A program made the translations under genes and the position numbers. Under the pieces are notes generated by a model. That model saw nothing but the letters and a program-made list of their open reading frames with translations, ran no database searches and was not told where the DNA came from. A stretch of 64,000 bases of DNA from assembly GCF_003863365.1 (NCBI RefSeq), contig NZ_RQXT01000016.1, forward strand, positions 56,287 through 120,286, in the 5' to 3' direction. Below, piece by piece: positions 1 to 8,976 of this stretch. Positions within the stretch are counted from its first letter, which is position 1. Each line of letters begins with the position of its first letter. This DNA comes from Mesorhizobium tamadayense. Its GTDB lineage: Bacteria; Pseudomonadota; Alphaproteobacteria; Rhizobiales; Rhizobiaceae.

Positions 1-1
1 C

Positions 2-259
2 GGAACCAGTCTGCGCAACGCCGAGCGCGGGCTGCGCATCAACGATTATGCCCTGGTCATCCAGGCGGTGATGGAGGGCCAAGGCATCGCGCTCGGCTGG
101 CGCCATCTGGTCGAGCGGCTCGTGGCATCGGGCCTGCTGGTGCCGGTGACCGACCATGTGATGAGAACCGGCATTGTGTTCTATGTGATTTGGCCGAAGA
201 ACCGCGATCTCAGCGACAACGCGCGCAAGGTCAGGGACTGGCTGGTGGCGCAGGCGTGA
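2..259 (+). CDS. LysR-family transcriptional regulator, C-terminal fragment
   Basis: The window opens inside this gene, so only about 85 C-terminal codons are visible. They read as the end of a LysR-type effector-binding domain: a segment with VIQAVMEGQGIALGW, where the family has a hydrophobic helix followed by the G-[IV]-A/G-[LF]-G turn, then a final beta strand and the helix that ends in DNARKVRDWLVAQA. This resembles GcvA-type regulators. The DNA-binding end and the target genes lie outside the window. The gene stops 45 bp before mutL on the same strand; nothing shows that the two are functionally linked. Confidence 0.75.
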   Translation, partial: GTSLRNAERGLRINDYALVIQAVMEGQGIALGWRHLVERLVASGLLVPVTDHVMRTGIVFYVIWPKNRDLSDNARKVRDWLVAQA

Positions 260-304
260 AGTAGCCTCTCCCCCGCGGCACTCGAATCCGCCTATAATCG
301 CCGC

Positions 305-2191
305 ATGCCCATTCGCCAGCTTTCAGAAACGATGATCAACCAGATCGCCGCCGGCGAGGTGATCGAGCGTCCGGCGAGCGTGGTGAAGGAACTGGTCGAG
401 AACGCGCTCGACGCCGGCGCAAGCAGAGTGGAGATCGTCACCGCGGGCGGCGGGCTTTCGCTTATCCGCGTCACCGACGACGGTTCCGGCATTCCCGAGC
501 GGGAACTGGCGCTGGCTGTCGCCCGCCACTGCACCTCGAAGCTCTCCGACGACATCCACGACATCCGCTCGCTGGGCTTCCGCGGCGAGGCGCTGCCTTC
601 GATCGGCTCGGTGGCCAGGCTTACGATCCGTTCGCGCACGGCCGCCGGCGACAGCGCGGCCGAGATCGGCATCGAGGGCGGCCGCGTCTTGCCCGTCAAG
701 CCGGCTGCGGCCAATCGCGGCACGACGGTCGAGGTGCGCGACCTCTTCTTCGCCACGCCGGCAAGGCTCAAATTCATGAAGGGCGAGCGGGCCGAAAGCT
801 CGGCGACCGGCGATGTGGTTAAGCGCATCGCCATCGCCTTCCCATCCGTGCGCTTCACGCTTGCCGGCTCCGACCGCTCGACTCTCGAACTGCCGGCGAC
901 CGGCGACACGCCGGAAGGCCGGCTCGCGCGCGTCGCGCAGGTGATGGGCGCCGACTTTCCCGACAATGCCATTGCCATCGACGCCAGCAGGGACGGCGTG
1001 CATCTTTCCGGCCACGTCTCGATCCCGTCCTACACGCGCGCCAATGCGCTGCAGCAATATGCCTATGTCAACGGCAGGCCGGTGCGCGACAAGCTGATCG
1101 CCGGCGCGATCCGCGGCGCCTTCGCCGACGTGCTGCCGCGCGACCGGCATGCGGTCAGTGTGCTTTTCCTTTCGCTCGATCCGGCGACCGTCGACGTCAA
1201 CGTCCATCCGGCCAAGGCCGACGTTCGCTTCCGCGATCCGGGGCTGGTGCGCGGACTGATCGTCGGCGCCGTCCGCGAGGCGCTGGCCGGCGCCGGCATC
1301 CGCGCGGCGACCACCGGGGCGGCCGGCATGATGGCGGCGTTCCGCCCGGGCGCGGCGCCCTTCGCGCATCCCGGTCCGACCAACGTCCATCGCAGCTACG
1401 AGGCAGCCTTTCGCGCCTCCGGCTTTAGTGGCTTCGACCATGGTTCGAATTTGGCACGCTCGCCGCAGCGGCCGCTGGATATGGGCTACGGTGAAGAGCG
1501 GCCGCCAAGGAATGGCTTCGCGGAAAACGAACAGGCTGCCTTCGAAACCGCGCCGCTCGCCAGCGCCGATGCGCGAGCGGGCACGGCCGAGCCGGCGGAG
1601 GCGCTGCTGGGCATGGCGCTGGGCGCGGCGCGCGCGCAGGTGCATGAGAACTACATCGTGGCCCAGACCAGGGATTCGCTCGTCATTGTCGACCAGCATG
1701 CCGCCCATGAGCGGCTGGTCTACGAGGCGTTGAAGAACGCGCTGCATTCCCGCGCCGTGCCCTCGCAGATGCTGCTCCTGCCGGAGATCGTCGACCTGCC
1801 AGAGGAGGACGCCGAGCGGCTCGCCATGCATTCCGAGACGCTGGCCAGATTCGGCCTCGCCCTGGAGCGCTTCGGGCCGGGCGCGGTGGCGGTGCGCGAG
1901 ACGCCGTCGATGCTCGGCGAGACCAATGTGCAGCAACTGGTGCGCGACCTTGCCGACGAGATCGCCGACAACGACACCGTTGAGACGCTCAAAGGACGGC
2001 TGGACAAAATTGCCGCGACCATGGCCTGCCACGGCTCGGTGCGCTCGGGCCGCCTGCTCAAGGCCGAGGAGATGAACGCGCTGCTGCGCCAGATGGAGGT
2101 GACGCCGGGATCCGGCACCTGCAACCACGGCCGCCCGACCTATATCGAGCTGAAACTGGCTGACATCGAAAGGTTGTTTGGGCGAAGGTAA
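305..2191 (+). CDS. mutL: DNA mismatch repair endonuclease MutL
   Basis: MutL couples mismatch recognition by MutS to strand incision. The N-terminal GHKL ATPase motifs are all present: [11 protein letters not shown] (about residues 29-39), DDGSGI and [14 protein letters not shown] variable Pro/Ala-rich linker (about 330-430) follows, then the dimerisation domain. That domain carries [12 protein letters not shown] at about residues 462-473, which fits the DQHA(X)2E(X)4E metal-binding motif of MutL proteins that nick DNA themselves, and ends with [10 protein letters not shown]. An endonuclease-type MutL fits bacteria that lack MutH. The 628-residue length is normal for alphaproteobacteria. The ATG start gives the canonical [20 protein letters not shown]-terminus. 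Confidence 0.97.
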   Translation: MPIRQLSETMINQIAAGEVIERPASVVKELVENALDAGASRVEIVTAGGGLSLIRVTDDGSGIPERELALAVARHCTSKLSDDIHDIRSLGFRGEALPSIGSVARLTIRSRTAAGDSAAEIGIEGGRVLPVKPAAANRGTTVEVRDLFFATPARLKFMKGERAESSATGDVVKRIAIAFPSVRFTLAGSDRSTLELPATGDTPEGRLARVAQVMGADFPDNAIAIDASRDGVHLSGHVSIPSYTRANALQQYAYVNGRPVRDKLIAGAIRGAFADVLPRDRHAVSVLFLSLDPATVDVNVHPAKADVRFRDPGLVRGLIVGAVREALAGAGIRAATTGAAGMMAAFRPGAAPFAHPGPTNVHRSYEAAFRASGFSGFDHGSNLARSPQRPLDMGYGEERPPRNGFAENEQAAFETAPLASADARAGTAEPAEALLGMALGAARAQVHENYIVAQTRDSLVIVDQHAAHERLVYEALKNALHSRAVPSQMLLLPEIVDLPEEDAERLAMHSETLARFGLALERFGPGAVAVRETPSMLGETNVQQLVRDLADEIADNDTVETLKGRLDKIAATMACHGSVRSGRLLKAEEMNALLRQMEVTPGSGTCNHGRPTYIELKLADIERLFGRR

Positions 2192-2231
2192 GCCAAAGGC
2201 CCTTCACCCAACCTCCGCTTCGCTCGGCTGA

Positions 2232-2315
2232 CCTCTCCCCGGTGGGCAGAGGAGACTTTCCTCGCCGGCGCCAGCCTCTTCTCCCCGCCGGGGAGAAGGT
2301 GGCCGCGTAGCGGCC
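2232..2315. repeat. Rhizobial-style palindromic intergenic element (three hairpins)
   Basis: Three consecutive inverted repeats lie in the gap after mutL: CCTCT/AGAGG (2232-2236 with 2248-2252), CTTCTCCCC/GGGGAGAAG (2278-2286 with 2290-2298, loop GCC) and GGCCGC/GCGGCC (2301-2306 with 2310-2315, loop GTA). Clusters of this type are typical of dispersed intergenic palindromes in Mesorhizobium and Rhizobium genomes. Copy number cannot be tested here. Confidence 0.6.
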
Positions 2316-2327
2316 GGATGAGGGGGC

Positions 2328-2360
2328 AAGAAAAGAGCCGCTCGAAGCGGGTCTTTTCTT
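2328..2360. terminator. Bidirectional rho-independent terminator
   Basis: A hairpin with 15-bp arms (2328-2342 and 2346-2360), a 3-nt loop and one mismatch. The arms begin with an A-rich run and end with a T-rich run, so it can terminate in both directions. It sits between the convergent genes mutL (plus) and the EamA transporter (minus). Confidence 0.85.
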
Positions 2361-2389
2361 GAGTCAGGAAACAGATTTAACCCACTGAT

Positions 2390-3283
2390 CTATCTCTTCA
2401 AATTGACCACGATTACGCCGCCCAGCGCCAGCGCGCCGCCGAGGATGCCGAGCAGCGTCGGCACTTCGCCCAGCCAGAAGAAGCCGATCAGCGCGGAGGT
2501 CGGCGAGACCAGATAGAGGAAGTTCGAAGCGCGTGCGGCAGGCAGCCGTGACAGCGCCGTCGCCCAAGCGGCATAAGCGATCAGGCTGGGCACGATGCCA
2601 AGATAGATGACGGCGCCGAGGCCGGCCGTGTCGGCGACCGCCGCCTGCGCGAACGCCTCCGGCAGGAAGGGCGACAGGCAGAGCGCGCCGAGCACCATGT
2701 TGGAAGCGGAGATCGTCAGCGGATGATGACGGGCAAAGAGCGGCTTCTGGACGATGGTGTTGACGGCCGAACAAAGTGCTGAACCCAGCACCAGCATCGC
2801 GCCGGCGTTGAAATGCAAGCCGTGTCCGTCGGCGACCGCGATGATACCGATGCCGGCGAAGGAGATCACCGTGCCGAGCCAGGCCATGCCGGAAAAGCGT
2901 TCGCCGAGCAGCGCCATAGCCATGATTGCCGTGAAGATCGGGCTGACATTGATGATGAAGCCGGCCGCACCCGCCGAGACGGTCAACTCGCCGAAATTGA
3001 GCATGGCGGTGTAGAGCGCGACGAAGATCGCGCCGCCGAAGCCAAAGCGCCACAGCTCGTCGACCCTGGGCAGCGCCGGGCGCTTGACCGCAAGGAAGAT
3101 CGCCGCCGGCACGGCCGCGATGGCAAAGCGCAGCGCCCCTAACTCCAGCGGCTGGAAGGCGGCGAGGCTGGCGCGGATCGCCGGGAAGGCCGAGGCCCAG
3201 CCGAGCACCGTCAGCGCCACCGCGACCGCCGCTGCGCTATCTATGCGCTGTGTCTCATTCAACGCGCCGGTGTAAGCGCTCAT
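2390..3283 (-). CDS. EamA/DMT-family transporter
   Basis: An inner-membrane drug/metabolite transporter of about 297 residues. It shows the usual ten hydrophobic segments arranged as two EamA repeats; the first begins ALTVLGWASAFPAIRASLAAF, and the second half has the typical LxxLxPxxAxxxGxxxLGE signature (LYLVSPTSALIGFFWLGE). Substrate is unknown; many relatives export amino acids or metabolites. The ATG at 3283 follows GAGG at good spacing; an upstream ATG at 3310 has no convincing ribosome-binding site. The gene is divergent from a LysR regulator whose start is 84 bp away, the common arrangement for LysR-controlled exporters, so that regulator is the likely controller (inference). Confidence 0.88.
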   Translation of the reverse strand: MSAYTGALNETQRIDSAAAVAVALTVLGWASAFPAIRASLAAFQPLELGALRFAIAAVPAAIFLAVKRPALPRVDELWRFGFGGAIFVALYTAMLNFGELTVSAGAAGFIINVSPIFTAIMAMALLGERFSGMAWLGTVISFAGIGIIAVADGHGLHFNAGAMLVLGSALCSAVNTIVQKPLFARHHPLTISASNMVLGALCLSPFLPEAFAQAAVADTAGLGAVIYLGIVPSLIAYAAWATALSRLPAARASNFLYLVSPTSALIGFFWLGEVPTLLGILGGALALGGVIVVNLKR

Positions 3284-3367
3284 TGCCGAATCCTCGTCTT
3301 TCAGTGTCATGAGCGCAGAAAACGCTATCGCCGGGCGATTGACAAACGAGCAATTCGAGGATCAGCT

Positions 3368-4300
3368 GTGAGTATGGATCACAGCTCGAACCAGATATTA
3401 CCGCTCGAGACTTTGCGCGCTTTCGACGCGGCGGCGCGCACCGGGAGCTTTTCCGCCGCGGCCGACAAGCTCAACCTCACGCATGGCGCGGTGAGCCGCC
3501 AGATCGCCAAGCTGGAGGGCTGGCTGGGGCTCAAAGTGTTCGAGCGCAACGCGCGCGGCGTGACGCTGACCAATGAGGGCAACCGGCTGCATCTTCGCAC
3601 CACCGAGGCCTTTGCGCTGATCTCGGTCAATTCCGACCACTGGGTCGAGCCGCGCGGCACCGCCGTGGTGCGGCTTGCCTCGATCCCCTCGGTCAGCGGC
3701 CTCTGGCTGATGCCGCGCATGGCGGCGCTGGAGAACAACCCGACCCGGCTGCGCATCGTGCTCGACGTCGACAACCGCCAGGCCGACCTCGCCGACGAAG
3801 GCATCGACCTCTCGGTGCGCTGCGGGCGCGGCCGCATCCCGGGACGCATCTCGGTGCAGCTTTTCGAAGAGCACATCTTCCCGATCGCCTCGCCGGGACT
3901 GGCAAACGAGATCGGCCAAGGCGACCCGGCACGGCTGCTGAAATTCCCCCTGATCAACGATTCCGACGCATCGGGCTGGCGCGCCTGGTTCGCGGCGCAG
4001 GAGGTGGACTACCGCCCTCGCCCGCAGGACCGGCGCTTTGAGGACTATAATCTGGTGCTCGACGCGGCGGCGCACGGTCTGGGTGTCGCTCTGGCGCGGC
4101 CGCCGCTGACGCAGGATCAGTTGAAGTCCGGGCGAATCGTCGCCGTCGACGACCGCGTCGCGCTCAATCCGGTGTCCTACTGGCTCGACCGTCCAGTCGG
4201 ACGGCCGCGCGCGGCCGCCGCCGATCTCGCCCGACGCATCGCCGAACAAGCCGGCCTGGCGCCGGAGAAGCTCGACGCGTTTCTCCAGGACGACAATTGA
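3368..4300 (+). CDS. LysR-family transcriptional regulator (GcvA-like)
   Basis: A 310-residue LysR-type regulator. The N-terminal winged helix-turn-helix reads LETLRAFDAAARTGSFSAAA followed by the recognition-helix region HGAVSRQIAKLE, and the substrate-binding domain fills the rest, ending with a GLGVAL-type turn near residue 237. The start is taken as GTG at 3368, seven bases after GAGG; an in-frame ATG two codons later is an alternative. It is divergent from the EamA exporter gene and probably regulates it and itself, with the operator in the 84-bp gap. Confidence 0.9.
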   Translation: MSMDHSSNQILPLETLRAFDAAARTGSFSAAADKLNLTHGAVSRQIAKLEGWLGLKVFERNARGVTLTNEGNRLHLRTTEAFALISVNSDHWVEPRGTAVVRLASIPSVSGLWLMPRMAALENNPTRLRIVLDVDNRQADLADEGIDLSVRCGRGRIPGRISVQLFEEHIFPIASPGLANEIGQGDPARLLKFPLINDSDASGWRAWFAAQEVDYRPRPQDRRFEDYNLVLDAAAHGLGVALARPPLTQDQLKSGRIVAVDDRVALNPVSYWLDRPVGRPRAAAADLARRIAEQAGLAPEKLDAFLQDDN

Positions 4301-4306
4301 AGCGGC

Positions 4307-4906
4307 TCAGCGAAGCAGCATCAGCATGATCGTGGTCGTCGCTGCCGAGACGACGGCCGTCACGACCGATATCATCCACAGCGGCGTCTGGCTGGGTTCG
4401 GATCGCGGCGCATGGCCCGCCGGGCGGGCCGCCGCGCCCCTCGGTTGCGGCGCGTTGGCGTTGGCTGCAACCAGCACTCCGGAAGCAAGGGCCGGCGCGA
4501 ACGAAGAGGGCGGCGGGGCCGCCACGACCTTCGCCGTGCCGTCGGTGGCCGGCGGTTGCCCCTGGGGCACCGCTCGCAAAGGCTGATCGGCATCGGCCGC
4601 CGGCCTGCGTGCCGGGGTCCTCGGCGCCGCGGAATCCGCGCCGGCATCCGGCTCCATGACGGCCCTGTAGGCGTTCTCGATCTCCGCGGACGACAGGCGC
4701 TGCGACGATTGAGCGGGCGGCTTGGCCAGGGAGCTGCTCAGCGCCTGCGCGGCGAACTGCGCAGACGCCACCGTCGCGGGCGCCGGCGGCTGGACGAGCG
4801 CCCTGACCAGCGCCGCGGTCGCCGGGTCAGGTCGGGCCGACGGCATCGACTGCGGCGTAAGCGCCTCTTTCAGCAGCGACGTCATGCTGGCATTGGTGAT
4901 GTCCAT
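4307..4906 (-). CDS. Hypothetical Ala/Pro-rich protein with C-terminal membrane anchor
   Basis: I do not recognise a family. The roughly 199-residue product is rich in Ala, Pro, Gln and Ser and looks disordered for most of its length, apart from a short region SSAEIENAYRAVMEPD (about residues 75-95). A single strongly hydrophobic segment of about 20 residues ends the protein (SVVTAVVSAATTTIMLMLLR), so it is probably tail-anchored with the rest in the cytoplasm. The start is the ATG at 4906. It converges with the LysR gene, whose stop is 6 bp away. Coding on this strand is supported by frame length and the coherent C-terminal helix, not by homology. Confidence 0.6.
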   Translation of the reverse strand: MDITNASMTSLLKEALTPQSMPSARPDPATAALVRALVQPPAPATVASAQFAAQALSSSLAKPPAQSSQRLSSAEIENAYRAVMEPDAGADSAAPRTPARRPAADADQPLRAVPQGQPPATDGTAKVVAAPPPSSFAPALASGVLVAANANAPQPRGAAARPAGHAPRSEPSQTPLWMISVVTAVVSAATTTIMLMLLR

Positions 4907-5020
4907 GGCGCTTCCCGACAACCATTGTGCCGTACCGCACTATTACATCAGCATTGCGCCAAGCTTGACCTTGCCCACGATTTGTGGCGATTGAACCCCG
5001 ATGAACTCAAGCGCCATTTC

Positions 5021-5254
5021 ATGATGAACCGTTTTGAAGGCCCCGGCGGCAAGGAAGCGCGCATCCGCTATCTCGACGGCGACTTCCAGGTGACGAGCCC
5101 CGGCGCGTTCGTGCGCTGCGCGGTAACCGGCGAGAGCATTCCGCTGGACGAGCTTAAATACTGGAGCGTCGCCCGGCAGGAGCCTTATGTGAACGCGACA
5201 GCATCCCTGCGCCGCGAGATCGAGATGCATCCGGAGATGCGCAAGCGCGGATAG
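5021..5254 (+). CDS. DUF2093 domain-containing protein
   Basis: A small protein of 77 residues. The core EARIRYLDGDFQVTSPGAFV and the following CAVTGESIPLDELKYWSV match the DUF2093 family, a short alphaproteobacterial domain of unknown function. The ATG at 5021 gives MMNRFEGPGG, the usual beginning; a TTG at 4991 in the same frame is less likely. The stop is 14 bp before a long inverted-repeat element. Confidence 0.85.
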   Translation: MMNRFEGPGGKEARIRYLDGDFQVTSPGAFVRCAVTGESIPLDELKYWSVARQEPYVNATASLRREIEMHPEMRKRG

Positions 5255-5267
5255 ACGCCTCAACTTC

Positions 5268-5458
5268 GTCATCCTAGGGCGAAGCAGGAGCGAAGCGACG
5301 TCGCGGAGACCCATGCCGTGACCTCGCAGCAGTGCTCCGACGGCCGAGAATAGCTTGGTGCCAACCGGTATAAACTCTTGATCCGCCGCGTTTTTTAGCC
5401 AATGTCACGGCATCCTAGGGTCTGCGCTCCGCTTCGCGTAGCTCCGCCCTAGGATGAC
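5268..5458. repeat. Long imperfect inverted-repeat element overlapping the lpxK stop
   Basis: Two arms of 55 bases (5268-5322 and 5404-5458) are near-complementary. Both outer ends are GTCATCCTAGGGCG and both inner ends are ATGCCGTGAC when read from their own side. They flank about 80 bp of AT-richer sequence. The right arm runs into the last codons and stop of lpxK (5449-5458). The structure resembles a non-coding palindromic repeat or MITE-like element; no transposase gene is inside. Confidence 0.75.
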
Positions 5459-6486
5459 GACATCCTCAACTTCCGCAGCCGCCAAGCATCCAGCGTCTCG
5501 CCGATGATGCGCTCCGGCACGTGGTCGAGCTCGAACACGGCATCGATATCCAGCACGTCGAGTTGGTCGAGGAAGCCGGCGGGCGCTGGACCGTGGCGGA
5601 GTCGCACGGCGTCCTTGGCCGTGGTGACGAGGCGCAGCCCCTCGCGCTCAGCAAGCACGGCCAGATCGGCGAGCTCGTCCGCGGCGTAGAAATGATGATC
5701 CGGGAAGGCGCGCGACAGCGCGACCTCGCCGCCGACACCGCGCACCGTGTCGAAGAATTTCTCGGGATGGCCGATGCCGGCAAAGGCGAGGAAGCGGCCG
5801 CCGATAAAGCGCGCCGGGCTCGCCGGCTCGACATGCGCCAAAAAGATCGGCCGGCCGGCGCGCGCCGCCTGGCGGACCACCGTATCGGCCGCGCTCCCCT
5901 CGCCCATCTTCAATAGCCCGCTGGTGAAGACCAACTGGTCGACGACCTTGGCCCTGAGCGGCCCGCCGGGAATGACGCGGCCATTGCCGATGCCGAAGCG
6001 CGCGTCGACCACGACCAGCGCATAGTCGATATGGATGCGCGCCGACTGGAAGCCGTCGTCCATGATGAGGAAATCGCAGCCGTGCTCTTCCATCAGCAAC
6101 CTGGCGCCGGCGGCGCGGTTGGCCGTCACCGCCACCGGCGCGTGCTCGGCGAGCAGCAGCGGCTCGTCGCCGACATGCTTGGCTGCGTCGTGATGCACAT
6201 CGACGACATGCGGCTTGGCGAAGGTGCCGCCATGGCCGCGCGACAGGAAGCCGGGCGTGAGCTGCATGCGCCTTGCCTGTTTCGCCAGCGCGATGGCGAC
6301 CGGCGTCTTGCCGCTGCCGCCGACGGTGAAATTGCCGACGCAAAGCACTGGTGCGGCGATCTTGTCGCGCGGCGCGTGGCGCATGCGGCGCCCAGCCACC
6401 ATTCCATAGATCGCCGACACCGGCGACAGCGCCAGCACACGCCAGTCCGGCTTTTCCCACCAGAAGGGCGGCGCTTCGCTGGTCAT
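5449..6486 (-). CDS. lpxK: Tetraacyldisaccharide 4'-kinase LpxK
   Basis: Phosphorylates the 4' position of the lipid A disaccharide precursor at the inner membrane. The Walker A region CVGNFTVGGSGKTPVAIALA is at about residues 50-70, and DDGFQ, the family's second signature, is visible as IMDDGFQS. The length of 345 residues is normal. The start is ATG 6486 (MTSEAPPFWW); an upstream in-frame ATG at 6504 lies outside the conserved part. The gene follows waaA in the same direction, separated by a palindromic element, so the two are probably one lipid A/KDO transcription unit. The last codons come from the neighbouring repeat, which may make the C-terminus variable among relatives. Confidence 0.95.
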   Translation of the reverse strand: MTSEAPPFWWEKPDWRVLALSPVSAIYGMVAGRRMRHAPRDKIAAPVLCVGNFTVGGSGKTPVAIALAKQARRMQLTPGFLSRGHGGTFAKPHVVDVHHDAAKHVGDEPLLLAEHAPVAVTANRAAGARLLMEEHGCDFLIMDDGFQSARIHIDYALVVVDARFGIGNGRVIPGGPLRAKVVDQLVFTSGLLKMGEGSAADTVVRQAARAGRPIFLAHVEPASPARFIGGRFLAFAGIGHPEKFFDTVRGVGGEVALSRAFPDHHFYAADELADLAVLAEREGLRLVTTAKDAVRLRHGPAPAGFLDQLDVLDIDAVFELDHVPERIIGETLDAWRLRKLRMSSS

Positions 6487-6507
6487 GACGCCGGTTCCGC
6501 GCAATTT

Positions 6508-6567
6508 GCGCTAGCGCATGATCCTTTCCAAAAATCGATTCCGATTTTTCGGGTCATGCGCTAGCGC
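6508..6567. repeat. Palindromic intergenic element between waaA and lpxK
   Basis: A near-perfect hairpin: outer arms 6508-6524 and 6551-6567 (GCGCTAGCGCATGA.. and its complement, one mismatch) and inner arms AAAAATCG/CGATTTTT (6530-6537 and 6542-6549). The right arm supplies the stop codon of waaA (6561-6563). Elements of this form are very common between rhizobial genes; the copy is intercistronic and could affect mRNA stability. Confidence 0.8.
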
Positions 6568-7877
6568 CCGTTGGCGCCTTTCAGGCGCGCCTTGACGACC
6601 AGCGGCTGGATATAGGGCTCCAGCGACTTCAGCGTGCGGGCGAGCGCGCCGCGCATCTCGTCGACGGTCGCAGCACCCGCCGCCATCATCTCGTGCCGCG
6701 CGACCTCGTTGGTCAAAAGGAAATTGACCGCGCCGGCGAGCATATCGCGGTCGCGCACCAGCTTGGCGCCGCCGCGGTCAAGCAGCCGCTGATAGGCCTC
6801 GCGGAAATTCTGCACGTTGCGTCCGGCAAGCACCGCCGTATCGAGCATCGCCGGCTCCAGAGGATTTTGCCCGCCCTCGGAAGTCAGCGAGCGGCCGACG
6901 AAGGCGATCTCGGTCAGCCGGAGATAGAGCCCCATCTCGCCGATCGTGTCGCCGAGCAGGATATCGGTGTCGGGCGTGATGCGGTCGCCCTTGCTGCGCC
7001 GCGCGATCTTGAGGCCCATGCCGGAGATCTGCGCGGCAAGCGCATCGGCGCGGTCGGGATGGCGCGGCACGACGATGGTCAACAGGCCGGGATGCCGCCG
7101 GTGCAGGGTAGCGTGGACTTCCGCCGCGACGACCTCCTCGCCGTCATGGGTCGAGATCGCCGCCCAGGTCGGGCGCCCGCCGATTTGGCGCTGCAGCGTC
7201 GCCAGCGCCCGCTCGTCGACCGGAGGCGGGTTGGTGTCGACCTTGAGGTTGCCGGAGATGGTGACCGGCCTGGCGCCGAGCACGCGGAAACGCTCGCCGT
7301 CGACATCCGACTGGGCAACGACGTGCGCCAGGTTCTCGAACAGCGCCTCGGCGACGCTGGCGCGCTTCTTCCATGAGCGGAAGGAACGGTCCGACAGCCG
7401 CCCGTTGACCAGGACCTGCGGCACGTTGCGCGCGCCAAGCTCCAAAATGGTCATCGGCCAGATCTCCGATTCGGCAATGATGGCCAGCTCCGGCCGCCAG
7501 TGATCGAGGAAGCGGCTGACCGCGGGCTTGAGGTCGAGCGGCACATATTGGTGGATGATGCGGCTGCCGAGCCGCTCGTCGGCAACATGCGCCGAGGTCA
7601 CCGTGCCGGTCGTCAGCACGATGTTGACGCCGTAGTCGAGGATGCTTTCGACCAGCGGCACGACGGCGATCGTCTCGCCGACGCTCGCGGCGTGGATCCA
7701 GATCACCGGGCCTTCCGGGCGCGCACGCCCGGCGACGCCGTAGCGCTCGCGGCGGCGAACGCGGTCTTCCTTGCCGCGCGAGGCGCGCCAGGCGACATAG
7801 GGGCCGACCAGCGGATAGGCGACGGCCCCCGCATAACGGTAGGCCGTCAGGGCCGCGCGCGCCCAGCGCTCGCTCAT
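6561..7877 (-). CDS. waaA: 3-deoxy-D-manno-octulosonic acid (KDO) transferase
   Basis: Transfers KDO from CMP-KDO to lipid IVA at the cytoplasmic face of the inner membrane. The 438-residue length is normal for a GT-B-fold WaaA/KdtA. Family marks are an N-terminal hydrophobic stretch, WIHAASVGETIAVVPL carrying the catalytic Glu, the ESEIWPMTI segment, and GGQNPLEPA near the C-terminus in the CMP-KDO site. The ATG overlaps the stop of the upstream acyltransferase gene by four bases (ATGA), which suggests translational coupling. Its stop codon is provided by the adjacent palindromic element. Confidence 0.96.
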   Translation of the reverse strand: MSERWARAALTAYRYAGAVAYPLVGPYVAWRASRGKEDRVRRRERYGVAGRARPEGPVIWIHAASVGETIAVVPLVESILDYGVNIVLTTGTVTSAHVADERLGSRIIHQYVPLDLKPAVSRFLDHWRPELAIIAESEIWPMTILELGARNVPQVLVNGRLSDRSFRSWKKRASVAEALFENLAHVVAQSDVDGERFRVLGARPVTISGNLKVDTNPPPVDERALATLQRQIGGRPTWAAISTHDGEEVVAAEVHATLHRRHPGLLTIVVPRHPDRADALAAQISGMGLKIARRSKGDRITPDTDILLGDTIGEMGLYLRLTEIAFVGRSLTSEGGQNPLEPAMLDTAVLAGRNVQNFREAYQRLLDRGGAKLVRDRDMLAGAVNFLLTNEVARHEMMAAGAATVDEMRGALARTLKSLEPYIQPLVVKARLKGANGR

Positions 7878-8650
7878 TTGGCGCCGTCCACGAGGCGATA
7901 GGCCTCGGCTGTAGCGGCGTTGAGCGAGGCGGTGACCTCCTGGCGCTTGCGCTCCATCTCGGCCTCGTCGGCATCGGCGGGCACGAAGACGGGTGTGCCG
8001 ACGATGACCGCGGAGCGGCCGAAGGGCAGATTTATGGTGGTCTTGTCCCAGCTCTTTTCCAGCACCTTGCGGCGGCTGGTGGCGATCGCGGAGGGGAGGA
8101 TCGGCCGGCCGGACAGCCTGGCCAACAGCACGATGCCCATGCCGGCGTCGCGCGGCGTGCCATGCGGAATGTCAGCGATCATGGCGACATTCTTGCCGGC
8201 GACCAGCGCTTTCTTGAGCGAGATCAAGGCTTTGGCGCCGCCTTTGTCGAGATGCCTCGAACTTTCGCGGCCACCCGAGCCGCGCACCGCCTCGATGCCG
8301 AATTTCTCGATCATCAGCGCGTTGAGCTCGGCATCGGCGCTGCGCGAGACCATGGCGACCAGCGGCCGGCCCTTGGGATAGTAGGCAGGCGTCAAGAGGT
8401 GCTGGCCGTGCCAGAGCGCGATGATGCCGGGCTCGAGATGGGCATAGGCGCCGCCCGCGACCTGGGTCGAGCCTTTAACCAGCGGGCTGGTGAGTCGAAT
8501 CAGACGCACGAACCAGGCGAACAGGCCGGCGATGAAATTCTTGACGAATCGCGACTGGGCGAGCGGCTCGCGGATGCGGCGCCACAGCGTGCGCGTCCCG
8601 CCCCGCCCGGCGGAGCGCCCCGTCGCCCCTTTCACCGCTTCATGCTCCAT
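7874..8650 (-). CDS. Lysophospholipid acyltransferase-family protein (DUF374)
   Basis: A 258-residue protein of the DUF374 group. ALWHGQHLLTPAYYP holds the H(x)nH/D-like active-site histidine region, followed by VAMVSRSADAELNALMIEKF, RGSGGRESSR and a GTPRDAGMGIVLLARLSGRPI segment. An N-terminal hydrophobic stretch (AGLFAWFVRLIRL) suggests membrane association. Its place directly before waaA and lpxK points to acylation of a lipid A or envelope lipid precursor, but the acceptor is not known. The start is ATG 8650; a TTG at 8659 overlaps the stop of the upstream DUF4170 gene. Confidence 0.88.
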   Translation of the reverse strand: MEHEAVKGATGRSAGRGGTRTLWRRIREPLAQSRFVKNFIAGLFAWFVRLIRLTSPLVKGSTQVAGGAYAHLEPGIIALWHGQHLLTPAYYPKGRPLVAMVSRSADAELNALMIEKFGIEAVRGSGGRESSRHLDKGGAKALISLKKALVAGKNVAMIADIPHGTPRDAGMGIVLLARLSGRPILPSAIATSRRKVLEKSWDKTTINLPFGRSAVIVGTPVFVPADADEAEMERKRQEVTASLNAATAEAYRLVDGAK

Positions 8651-8655
8651 CGATA

Positions 8656-8901
8656 TCAACCGGCTGCCTTTGTTTCCGGGTCGAGCAACCGGTGCAGGTG
8701 AACGACGAAATAACGCATATGGGCATTATCGACGCTGGCCTGCGCCTTCGCCTTCCAGGCGGCGTGCGCCGATTGATAGTCGGGGTAGATGCCGACGATG
8801 TCGAGCGCGTCCAGGTCACGGAACTCGGTTCCACCCAGCTTTTTCAGCTCGCCGCCGAACACCAGGTGCAAAAGCTGTTTCTTTCCGTCTTCCACGGCCA
8901 T
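8656..8901 (-). CDS. DUF4170 domain-containing protein
   Basis: About 81 residues, matching DUF4170: KQLLHLVFGGELKKLGGTEF, then DIVGIYPDYQSAHAAWKAKA and the ending NAHMRYFVVHLHRLLDPE. Function is unknown, but the domain is regularly found in this lipid A/KDO block of alphaproteobacteria. The start is the ATG at 8901, which follows AAGGA; an upstream in-frame ATG at 8922 has no clear ribosome-binding site. The stop nearly touches the start of the acyltransferase gene. Confidence 0.87.
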   Translation of the reverse strand: MAVEDGKKQLLHLVFGGELKKLGGTEFRDLDALDIVGIYPDYQSAHAAWKAKAQASVDNAHMRYFVVHLHRLLDPETKAAG

Positions 8902-8976
8902 GCCGATCCTTCGCAGATTCATGAGGTTTGTGACAGGTCTAGACCAAAGCAGCCGTTTTTGGAACTACGGACGGCC

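Noticed and set aside
323..2128. A 600-codon open frame on the strand opposite mutL
   Set aside because: High GC leaves long antisense frames open. The product is Arg/Gly/Asp-rich without domains, while mutL on the plus strand has every family motif.
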